Shown here piece after piece: positions 48,652 through 55,370 of a DNA stretch of 55,370 nt; positions within the stretch are counted from its first letter, which is position 1, and every line of letters starts with the position of its first letter. Origin of the DNA: Clostridia bacterium (GTDB lineage Bacteria > Bacillota_A > Clostridia > Oscillospirales > CAG-272); assembly GCA_017501345.1 (NCBI GenBank), contig JAFVXC010000002.1, positions 1-55,370 of the forward strand. Reading direction: 5' to 3'. A program made the position numbers and the translations under genes. Below the pieces are notes generated by a model, which was not told where the DNA came from, did no database searches, and saw only the letters and a list, made by a program, of their open reading frames with translations.

Positions 48652-49896
48652 TTATTTTTCTGCGCCCTTCTTCGATGAAAAATATTTCCCGATGTACAAG
48701 ACCACGAGAACACCGAGGATGGGGAAGATCGCGGCGATCAGCATACCGATCTTCAGTCCGATCTCCTCGGGTGCTATTCCCGACGAGAGGCTCATTTCAA
48801 ACGCAAAATCGGTGACTGCGATCTTGTCGACCACGATGCCGAGCAGCTGAGGTGCGACCGAGGATCCGAGGTCTCCGCCTGCCGCCATCAGTGCAAATGC
48901 GGCGATCCCGGGTGCGGGGATCTTTTCTTCCATCAAAATCAGCGTTCCGGGCCAGAGCATTGAAGTGAACATTCCGATCAGAACGCAGGCAAAAAAGGAC
49001 AGGATCACGCTCGGGGATAGCCCCGCTACGACGTAGCAGACCGCCGCACCGATCATACTGACGAGCAGGGTCTTTGTGATGCTCGGGGTGAATTTTGCAT
49101 ACAGAACGCGCGTGACCGCGAGAAGGAGTGCAAATATTGCGAGCCCGAGAATATCTCCCGCCGCCTTTGGAAGCCCGAGAGCGGTTTCCATAAAGCCAGA
49201 GATCCAGTTGGTCATCGTGTTTTCTGCGGCGCCTCCGAGGAAGATACAAAGGACACAGAGGAGGAGCCCGAAGCGGCGCTTTTTCTGCACCGATCTCTTT
49301 TGCGGTTCTTCGGTACTCATATCGGGGATCGGTGAAATACAGAAGAGCAGCGACGAAAGGATCGGCAGAAGTGCAAAGAAGAATGCGAGATACATCCAGC
49401 TTTCGGTGTTGAAAAAGAGAAAATACAAAGATGCGATCAGCACGGTCGAAACGACCCCGAATCCGTAAAGCGAATGCAGGAAGCTCATCTCTCTCTCGGG
49501 GTTGTCCGAGGGAAGGGCGGCGATCAGCGGGCTGATGAACACCTCACTGAGGCCTGCTGCGACCGAGAAGATCAGTGTACCCGCGACGAGACCGCCGTAT
49601 GCGTACTGCGGAAGGAGATTCGGAATGATGGCGTAGAGCATAAGCCCCGTTGTAGTGATCAGCGGCATGATCCGCGAAATGATACGAACGTTAAAATAGC
49701 GCGAAAAGAAGGTAAATACGAGATCGATCGCAAGCTGTGTGCAGAAATTGATCAGCACGAGCGTTCCGAGAAGGGTATAGGAGATCCCATACATCTCGTG
49801 GAAGGTATTGAACAGCATCGGCGGCAGAACGAATGCGGATGCCATCGTCAGATAGGTGGAATAACAGGCAATTCGGGTTCTTTTATAATTCGGCAC
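48652..49896 (-). CDS. Major facilitator superfamily transporter
   Basis: A 414-residue protein with 12 predicted membrane segments in two halves joined by the basic loop [13 protein letters not shown] near residue 210. The first half has the short cytoplasmic loop [14 protein letters not shown] of the family. The overall look (fold with [20 protein letters not shown] near the start) resembles the fucose/sugar-permease-like group. The substrate is unknown. A terminator follows and a promoter of its own stands upstream. Confidence 0.88.
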   Translation of the reverse strand: MPNYKRTRIACYSTYLTMASAFVLPPMLFNTFHEMYGISYTLLGTLVLINFCTQLAIDLVFTFFSRYFNVRIISRIMPLITTTGLMLYAIIPNLLPQYAYGGLVAGTLIFSVAAGLSEVFISPLIAALPSDNPEREMSFLHSLYGFGVVSTVLIASLYFLFFNTESWMYLAFFFALLPILSSLLFCISPIPDMSTEEPQKRSVQKKRRFGLLLCVLCIFLGGAAENTMTNWISGFMETALGLPKAAGDILGLAIFALLLAVTRVLYAKFTPSITKTLLVSMIGAAVCYVVAGLSPSVILSFFACVLIGMFTSMLWPGTLILMEEKIPAPGIAAFALMAAGGDLGSSVAPQLLGIVVDKIAVTDFAFEMSLSSGIAPEEIGLKIGMLIAAIFPILGVLVVLYIGKYFSSKKGAEK

Positions 49897-49935
49897 GGTA
49901 GAGGAGCTCCTGAGGATAAAGGTTTTGATCGGCTA

Positions 49936-49964
49936 ATTATAACATATTCCGCGGGAAAAAGCAA
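49936..49964 (-). promoter_or_regulatory. Promoter of the MFS gene
   Basis: On the minus strand TTGCTT (49959-49964), 17 bases, TATAAT (49936-49941). Confidence 0.7.
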
Positions 49965-49994
49965 GAAGTATTCAAAAGTATCCGTAAATAATAA

Positions 49995-50048
49995 TTTATA
50001 TAAATGTATCATAATCTTCTTGAAATTTATATAAAGGTATGATATAAT
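49995..50048 (+). promoter_or_regulatory. Promoter and paired TTTATATAAA sites of the oxidative-stress operon
   Basis: TTGAAA (50020-50025), 17 bases, TATAAT (50043-50048). The palindrome TTTATATAAA occurs at 49995-50004 and 50026-50035, 31 bases (three helical turns) apart, the second within the promoter spacer. A redox-responsive repressor is a likely ligand. The sites do not match the PerR consensus closely. Confidence 0.7.
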
Positions 50049-50081
50049 ATGGGTATCAAAAGCTTGAGGAGGTATTTTACA

Positions 50082-50702
50082 ATGTGTGATAACAATAAAT
50101 TTTATATTTGTGAGCACTGCGGAAATCTGATCGGTATGATCCACGATGCGGGTGTTCCGATGATGTGCTGTGGGCAGAGGATGACAAAGCTTGAGCCCGG
50201 AACCGTGGAAGCAAGCCACGAGAAGCATATTCCCGTAGTAAGCGTGGACGGAAAAACCGTTACCGTAACGGTTGGATCGGTGCTTCATCCGATGACGGCT
50301 GAACACAGCATCCTTTGGGTATATCTGCAGACTGACAAGGGCGGTCAGAGAAAGTGTCTTGAGGTAGGGAAGGACCCTGTCGTCACCTTTGCGCTTGCAG
50401 ATGAAACGCCCGTTCGGGTATATGCATACTGCAATCTGCACGGACTCTGGATGGCAGACGTTGAGGTGAAGGTCTGCGATCTGAAGCCGCTTGATACGTC
50501 AACTGAAGAAAATTACGTGGTTTGCAAATGCAATAACGTCTCCTATTTTGATATACTGGACGCAATTCATCAGCATAACGATGTGAATGATCTCCTGGAG
50601 GTCTTCAATATCGTGAAGGAAACGACGCACTGCTCCACGGGATGTGGCGGATGCTACGATAAGGTGACGGCGATCATTTCGGAATATATGTCCAATAAAT
50701 AA
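50082..50702 (+). CDS. Desulfoferrodoxin/superoxide reductase fused to a BFD-like [2Fe-2S] domain
   Basis: A 206-residue protein. Residues 1-35 are a desulforedoxin centre (Cys10, Cys13, Cys29, Cys30 around CEHCG and CCG). Residues 36-125 are the superoxide-reductase domain: HEKHIPVV, LHPMTAEHSILW and YCNLHGLW supply the His and Cys ligands of centre II. Residues 152-206 (VVCKCNNVSYFDI ... CSTGCGGC) form a bacterioferritin-associated-ferredoxin-like domain. The enzyme reduces superoxide to peroxide without making oxygen. The added domain may pass electrons to it or to the ferritin encoded next. GAGGAGG precedes ATG 50082. Confidence 0.9.
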   Translation: MCDNNKFYICEHCGNLIGMIHDAGVPMMCCGQRMTKLEPGTVEASHEKHIPVVSVDGKTVTVTVGSVLHPMTAEHSILWVYLQTDKGGQRKCLEVGKDPVVTFALADETPVRVYAYCNLHGLWMADVEVKVCDLKPLDTSTEENYVVCKCNNVSYFDILDAIHQHNDVNDLLEVFNIVKETTHCSTGCGGCYDKVTAIISEYMSNK

Positions 50703-50726
50703 TGTAATGATAATGGAGGAAAAGCA

Positions 50727-51239
50727 ATGAACGAAAAGGTACACGAGCTGTTAAATCAGCAGATCAATAAGGAATTTTATTCTGCATATCTTTATCTCGA
50801 TTTTTCTAACTATTTTGAGGATAAAGGACTTGACGGATTCGCAAACTGGTATAAGATCCAGGCGCAGGAGGAGCGCGATCACGCAATGCTGTTCTATCAG
50901 TACCTCCAGAACGAAAATCAGAAGGTAACGCTTGAAGCGATCCCGAAGCCCGACAAGGTATTTGCTTGTCATATGGACGTATTGAAGGCAGGGCTTGAGC
51001 ACGAGGAGTACGTGACCTCCCTGATCAACGATATTTATGCGGCGGCGTATGACGTCAAGGACTTCCGCACGATGCAGTTCCTCGATTGGTTCGTGAAGGA
51101 GCAGGGCGAGGAGGAGACGAACGCCAATGATCTGATCACGAAGATGGAGCTGTACGGCGCTGATCCGAGAAGCCTTTATATGCTCAACCAGGAGCTTTCG
51201 GCAAGAGTGTATACCGCACCGTCTCTGGTGCTTGGTTAA
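50727..51239 (+). CDS. Ferritin (FtnA-like)
   Basis: A 170-residue ferritin: four-helix core with [30 protein letters not shown] (Glu, Glu, His of the ferroxidase site) and [13 protein letters not shown]. It stores iron and uses peroxide or oxygen in doing so. It starts 24 bases after the superoxide reductase with GGAGG, and is the second gene of the operon. Confidence 0.95.
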   Translation: MNEKVHELLNQQINKEFYSAYLYLDFSNYFEDKGLDGFANWYKIQAQEERDHAMLFYQYLQNENQKVTLEAIPKPDKVFACHMDVLKAGLEHEEYVTSLINDIYAAAYDVKDFRTMQFLDWFVKEQGEEETNANDLITKMELYGADPRSLYMLNQELSARVYTAPSLVLG

Positions 51240-51267
51240 AATCAGAAAAACAGAAGGGAGTAATATT

Positions 51268-51429
51268 ATGAAAAAGTATGTATGTGACGCTTGCGGATGG
51301 GAATACGACGAGGCAGTGGGTGATCCCGAAAACGGAATTGCACCCGGAACGAAATTTGAGGATCTTCCCGAGGACTTCACGTGCCCGCTTTGCGGCGTAG
51401 GCAAGGATATGTTTTCGGAAGCGGAATGA
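51268..51429 (+). CDS. Rubredoxin
   Basis: A 53-residue protein with the two iron-binding motifs CDACGW and CPLCGVGK at the usual spacing. It is the electron donor to superoxide reductase in anaerobes. AGGGAG precedes ATG 51268. It is the third gene of the superoxide reductase-ferritin-rubredoxin operon, and a terminator follows. Confidence 0.97.
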   Translation: MKKYVCDACGWEYDEAVGDPENGIAPGTKFEDLPEDFTCPLCGVGKDMFSEAE

Positions 51430-51446
51430 TCCTTGTATCAAGCAGA

Positions 51447-51482
51447 GCCCGCCACGAGGCTTCGCCTCGTGGCGGGCTTCTT
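51447..51482 (+). terminator. Terminator of the rubredoxin operon
   Basis: GCCCGCCACGAGGC (51447-51460), loop TTC, and GCCTCGTGGCGGGC (51464-51477), then TTCTT. Confidence 0.88.
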
Positions 51483-51519
51483 GATGCTTGAATGTAAGAA
51501 ACACAGGAAGGAAATCAAA

Positions 51520-51972
51520 ATGAACAGCAGGATCAGAGAGATGCGGGAAGGGGATAAAGATGCGGTGCTTCAGATGATGCGCGTGTTTTATGCCTCGCCC
51601 GCAGTACTTACAAGTGGATCGGAGGAAATCTTTTTGTGCGATATCGATGCGTGTCTTTCGGATAGTCCGTATCTTGAGGGGTATATCCTTGAGAACGGAG
51701 ACGAAATACAAGGGTACGCGATGGTGGCAAAAAGCTTTTCGACCGAATTCGGGAAGCCTTGCATCTGGATCGAGGATCTGTATATCAAGGCAGAATATCG
51801 GGGACTTGGGCTTGGCGGTGCGTTTCTCGAATCTATCGGGAAGAAATACGCGGGCTGTGTGTTCCGTCTTGAGGCGGAGGAGGAAAACGAAGGTGCGGTA
51901 AGGCTGTATGAAAGAAAGGGCTTTCAGGTCCTGCCGTATTTGGAAATGATAAAGGGTTTGGAATCGAAATGA
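51520..51972 (+). CDS. GNAT-family acetyltransferase
   Basis: A 150-residue GNAT: IEDLYIKAEYRGLGLGGAFL contains the acetyl-CoA pyrophosphate-binding R-G-x-G-x-G/A motif near residue 95, and YERKGFQVL is the family's C-terminal strand. The substrate is unknown. AGGAAGGAA precedes ATG 51520; the longer frame overlaps the terminator. Its stop overlaps the ATG of the MATE gene (ATGA), so the two may act on one compound: modification plus export. Confidence 0.9.
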   Translation: MNSRIREMREGDKDAVLQMMRVFYASPAVLTSGSEEIFLCDIDACLSDSPYLEGYILENGDEIQGYAMVAKSFSTEFGKPCIWIEDLYIKAEYRGLGLGGAFLESIGKKYAGCVFRLEAEEENEGAVRLYERKGFQVLPYLEMIKGLESK

Positions 51973-53405
51973 AAACAAAGGCCGAAGAAATGTATGCAAC
52001 AATGAATCCGTGGCGATTGTTTTTTGTTGTGGCGCTTCCCGGTATGATCAGTATGTTCGCGATGTCGGTCTACAGCATCGTGGAGGGGATCTTCATCGGG
52101 CAGATCCTCGGAGAGGGAGCCTTTGCCGCCGTCAATATTGCAATGCCGCTCGTTATGATCAATTTCTCACTTGCAGATCTGATCGGAGTCGGTGCATCCG
52201 TGCCGATTTCGATCGCGCTGGGGAAGAACGATCACAAAACGGCGAATAACGTGTTTTCCTGCTCGATCATTATGATCTTTGCGGCATCGGTGCTGATGGG
52301 CAGCGTAATGTATTTTGCCGCCGAGCCCTTGTCGCGGATGATGGGCGCGGATGACACGCTTCTGATCACCTCGGTCAAATATCTCCGTACCTACGCGCTT
52401 TGCGGTCCGCTCGCGACGGTATTTTTCGCGATGGATAATTATCTCAGGATCAGCGGCTTTGTGAAAACGAGTATGGTCATCAACATTTTTATGAATCTTT
52501 TGACCATCGGGCTGCTCGCCGTCTTCCTTCTCGTCTGTGAGATGGATGTTGTCGGCTCTGCGATCGCGACCTCGATCGCGATGTGCACCTGCTCGCTGAT
52601 CGCAATGCTGCCGTTCGTGATGAAAAAGGCGCTCCTGAAATTTGTGAAGCCGAAATTCAGCCTTTCGATGTTTCGGCAGATCGCCGCGTGCGGCTCACCC
52701 GTCTTTCTCAGCAACGTGTCGGGACGTGTCACGTCTATTCTGATGAACATATCGCTGATGACGCTTGGTGCGAAAGCATTTGGCGAGGGGGGCGGAACGA
52801 CGGCAGTCGCCGTATATGCGGTACTGATGTATGCAAGCGATCTCTGTTGGCCGCTTCTGTATGGGATCGCGGACTCCCTCGCCCCGGCGCTTGGCTATAA
52901 TTGGGGGGCAGGGGATTACGGCAGAGTGAAAAGCATTGCGAAGCGTGCCTATATCGGAACGGCACTCATCGGGCTTGTTTCGACCTCGTTCCTGTTTTTC
53001 TGTCCCGGGACGATCGCGTCCTGGTTTGCAAACGCCGAGGACGCAAGGCTGCTTGAGATATCGACACACGCGATCAGGCTTTTCTGCTGTGCCTACCTAT
53101 TTCGTTGGATGGCGGTCACAACGCAAAGCTTCTTCAGCGCGATCGAAAAGCCACTCGAAGCGACCATTATGTCGGTTTCCGTTGCCCTTGTTTTTCCCGT
53201 TCTGACACTCGGGGTGCTGTGGAGCTTTGGGCTTGACGGTATCTGGCTGAATTTTGCCGTGACGAATCTGCTTGCCGTCGTGCTTGCTCTCTTTATGCTT
53301 CTGCGTCTGTCGCGGGAGATCAAAAAGAGGGAGCGCGCCGAGGACGCGGCGCAATGCAAGACAGAAGAAACATCCGATAAAGCAGACCGCGCTTTATATG
53401 AATGA
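51969..53405 (+). CDS. MATE-family efflux transporter, second copy
   Basis: A 478-residue protein with 12 membrane segments and a hydrophilic basic/acidic tail (KKRERAEDAAQCKTEETSDK). MISMFAMSVYSIVEGIFIG and SVPISIALGKNDHKTAN are MATE patterns. It differs clearly from the MATE at 27941 and belongs to the MepA-like group by pattern. Translationally coupled to the GNAT gene. Confidence 0.92.
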   Translation: MKTKAEEMYATMNPWRLFFVVALPGMISMFAMSVYSIVEGIFIGQILGEGAFAAVNIAMPLVMINFSLADLIGVGASVPISIALGKNDHKTANNVFSCSIIMIFAASVLMGSVMYFAAEPLSRMMGADDTLLITSVKYLRTYALCGPLATVFFAMDNYLRISGFVKTSMVINIFMNLLTIGLLAVFLLVCEMDVVGSAIATSIAMCTCSLIAMLPFVMKKALLKFVKPKFSLSMFRQIAACGSPVFLSNVSGRVTSILMNISLMTLGAKAFGEGGGTTAVAVYAVLMYASDLCWPLLYGIADSLAPALGYNWGAGDYGRVKSIAKRAYIGTALIGLVSTSFLFFCPGTIASWFANAEDARLLEISTHAIRLFCCAYLFRWMAVTTQSFFSAIEKPLEATIMSVSVALVFPVLTLGVLWSFGLDGIWLNFAVTNLLAVVLALFMLLRLSREIKKRERAEDAAQCKTEETSDKADRALYE

Positions 53406-53423
53406 CGGCGGTGTAATAAATAA

Positions 53424-53463
53424 GGGAGACCCAAATGCGAACGCATTTGGCTCTCCCCTTTTT
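53424..53463. terminator. Bidirectional terminator after the second MATE gene
   Basis: GGGAGACCCAAATGCG pairs with CGCATTTGGCTCTCCC around AA (one C-C mismatch), then CTTTTT. Confidence 0.85.
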
Positions 53464-53518
53464 GATTGCCGCCTATCCCTCACGGGGAGGGGTAGGATGG
53501 ACTTTAATAACTTAGCGT

Positions 53519-55336
53519 TTAGTTAGGATAAACAACGGTTACGCCATCGTATTCTGTAAGAGGTTTAACTCCATATTGAGCTCCACCAAAGAGTCCTTCG
53601 AACGTCAGAAGCAGATTACAATGCATAGCGCAAGTGCTATGATCGTGATCTGCGGGAATTCCTCCATAAGCATATCCGGGTTCTACACGCCATGCAGTTT
53701 TTCCTGCTACAACGCAGTAATGATAGTCAACCCAATCGCCATATGTAACTGTTACGTCCTTACAGGTGATATTATACTTGGACATATCGGGATAATTCGA
53801 GTTGTTAATCGTAGTAGTTTCCTCAAGGCGACCAATCAACATACCGGTCATACGATACAGATAGTACTTATAGGCGGCTGTAACATCGTTATACGCATCC
53901 AAACGGCAAGCAACATCTACATCCTCAAAATTGTAGGATGCGCCAGGTTCGCCCTGACCTACAATACCACCTATGGAACTATCGAAAGATCCCCAAAGAC
54001 CGCCGAGAACTACATCCTCTGCAATCGTAATATTCTTGAAGGTATAATCACCAGCACCGGACCAACCAATGATACCGCCGATACCGTTGTTATACGTTCC
54101 AAAATCAGAATCCTTAATGGTAATGTTCTCAAAAACACACGTGCCCGTAGCGCTACCTGTGATACCACCAATGTCGCCACCTTCAATGCAAGCGTCTGCG
54201 CCGCTGATGGTTACGTTTTTAACAGTTGCGCTTTCAAGCTCGCCAAATAGACCAATGGACCCATATTTGCCCCATTCATAGCCAAAAGCCCAACCGCTCT
54301 GGTAGAGATTTGAAATCGTGTGTCCTTGACCGTCAAAGGTTCCTGCGAAGGGCACCTTATCTCCGATCGGATCAAAGGCCAAGGGTTCCGTGGCACCTGC
54401 GGGAAGGAAGTAGAGATCCACATCGCTTGTCAGTGCAATCGTCTTGCCTGCGAAGTTGTTGCCGGAGTCTACAAGTACAGCAAGACCTGCAAACTGTTCT
54501 GCGGTAGAAAGGGCAAATTCTGTATCCGTTTCGTTGTACCAAGAGGTATCTGCGGTGCCGTCCCAAGTATCAACGGGATTTGAAATCACGGGATACTCCG
54601 CATTCGCATCGTAATCGGGACCGAAGCTGTCTTTTTCGTATGCAAGCTGTGTTGCAACAGCTGTCAGAGAAAAGTCGATCTGGGGGATATCTTTGCCGTT
54701 GTGGTTCGCCTTGTTACCAACAGTAGTTGGCATAGAGATCACAACAAGAACATAAGCGGAACTGTAGGCACCGTTTGTAGAGTCATCTTTGGAGAAAGCA
54801 ACACCGTTCTTGATAACAGCGATATCATCGCTCAAAGAAGCGACGCCGGAGTTCGCAACGCCGCCGAAATTGAAGCTGTCAAGGCTCTCACGAGTTGTGT
54901 AGTAGTTGCTCTCCATATCGGTGGAAGTAGCAGTCATATACTTAACTTCCAGATAATCGGAAAGGCTGAACTTGTCGCCTGCTTTGTTTGTACCCTGCTT
55001 TTCGCTTGCTACGTTAATGGCAAGATTATAGCGGAATGCGAGAGAACCGAGGTTTTCAACTTTCAGCCATACAGCTTCGGTATAACCGGGCTCATAGAGA
55101 GCGTCCTTGCCGAAAAGAACGGTGCTTTCCGTTACTTCGGTCCATTCGGTATTCTGTGCACCATAGGGCTTGTAAGACAGTTTCATATCAAGATTACCGG
55201 ACTTGATGATGTTATTTGCACTCGTCACGCTGTCAGTGAACCAAGCGTACGTCGTCCCGAGCAGCATCGTGAAGCACAGGAACAGAGCAAGCGCGCTTGA
55301 GAGCAAAGCAGACTTCGTGCTTTTTCTTTTTGTCAT
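53519..55336 (-). CDS. TasA/CalY-type secreted protein with GLUG repeats (605 aa)
   Basis: A SipW-dependent signal peptide covers about residues 1-33 (ALALFLCFTMLLGTTYAWFTD, cut here). The TasA/camelysin domain follows, with the typical AWFTDSVTSANNIIKSGNLD start at 31-50 and strands to about 230. Residues 260-480 have repeated GTFDGQGHTISNL, GGITG and GGIIGW units of GLUG type, expected to form a beta-helix. The C-terminal 120 residues are rich in Tyr and Trp and have no cell-wall anchor motif. TasA-type proteins build biofilm fibres. AAAGGAGG precedes the ATG. A SipW gene is expected beyond the window. Confidence 0.82.
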   Translation of the reverse strand: MTKRKSTKSALLSSALALFLCFTMLLGTTYAWFTDSVTSANNIIKSGNLDMKLSYKPYGAQNTEWTEVTESTVLFGKDALYEPGYTEAVWLKVENLGSLAFRYNLAINVASEKQGTNKAGDKFSLSDYLEVKYMTATSTDMESNYYTTRESLDSFNFGGVANSGVASLSDDIAVIKNGVAFSKDDSTNGAYSSAYVLVVISMPTTVGNKANHNGKDIPQIDFSLTAVATQLAYEKDSFGPDYDANAEYPVISNPVDTWDGTADTSWYNETDTEFALSTAEQFAGLAVLVDSGNNFAGKTIALTSDVDLYFLPAGATEPLAFDPIGDKVPFAGTFDGQGHTISNLYQSGWAFGYEWGKYGSIGLFGELESATVKNVTISGADACIEGGDIGGITGSATGTCVFENITIKDSDFGTYNNGIGGIIGWSGAGDYTFKNITIAEDVVLGGLWGSFDSSIGGIVGQGEPGASYNFEDVDVACRLDAYNDVTAAYKYYLYRMTGMLIGRLEETTTINNSNYPDMSKYNITCKDVTVTYGDWVDYHYCVVAGKTAWRVEPGYAYGGIPADHDHSTCAMHCNLLLTFEGLFGGAQYGVKPLTEYDGVTVVYPN

Positions 55337-55370
55337 TTTGAATGACCTCCTTTGAAAAAATACATAACGG

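Noticed and set aside
1..55370. CRISPR arrays, rRNA or tRNA genes
   Set aside because: No regularly spaced repeats, cas genes, rRNA segments or cloverleaf sequences were found on reading both strands.

Overview
The window looks like a chromosome segment of a spore-forming, anaerobic Gram-positive bacterium of the class Clostridia, probably a gut commensal. The grounds are strong AGGAGG ribosome binding sites, TTGACA-17-TATAAT promoters, a T-box leader, an ARG box, CotJC-type manganese catalases, a DUF6514 protein, a SipW-type signal peptide, and an anaerobic oxidative-stress operon (superoxide reductase, ferritin, rubredoxin). The flanks (1-1400 and 27490-55370) have GC-rich third codon positions. 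The middle is clearly more AT-rich.

Layout. 1-1078: the tail of a gene, a small XRE/DUF6514 operon on the minus strand and a bidirectional terminator. 1079-1405 and 27487-27720 are the two halves of one manganese catalase gene, separated by a 26.1-kb integrated element bounded by the direct repeat CAGA. Removing the element fuses the halves in frame to give the family sequence DLAAEQKA. A large serine recombinase lies at the right end. The rebuilt attP is an imperfect 46-bp palindrome centred on GA. The catalase also lacks its 5' end.

Cargo. The left part holds an HTH regulator, a structured RNA candidate in front of a HEPN-like gene, two small proteins, an intact catalase paralogue and two accessory genes. 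The core (6.8-22.3 kb, minus strand) is a DNA phosphorothioation locus. dndB, dndC, dndD, dndE, a DUF262 protein and a PD-(D/E)XK nuclease lie under a consensus promoter overlapped by a perfect 19-bp inverted repeat. Upstream is a second block: a protein with alpha-CTD-like and sigma-4-like helices, a PLD-helicase, a 53-residue protein, a second SMC-like ATPase and a small protein that resembles DndE. I see no dptFGH and no dndA. This looks like a PT-linked defence system with an unusual effector block. A DUF4143 ATPase, a FAD/Rieske oxidoreductase and the recombinase complete the element.

27.9-55.4 kb is ordinary chromosome: a MATE exporter, cysK, a Trp T-box with a TrpB2-type gene, argCJBDF behind an ARG box, a large ABC/FtsX protein, an M20 peptidase, DUF47 and PiT phosphate transport, a metallo-beta-lactamase/GDPD fusion with a YitT protein, nadE, a decayed DUF4143 ATPase, an MFS transporter, the superoxide reductase-ferritin-rubredoxin operon, GNAT with a second MATE, and a TasA-like secreted GLUG-repeat protein.
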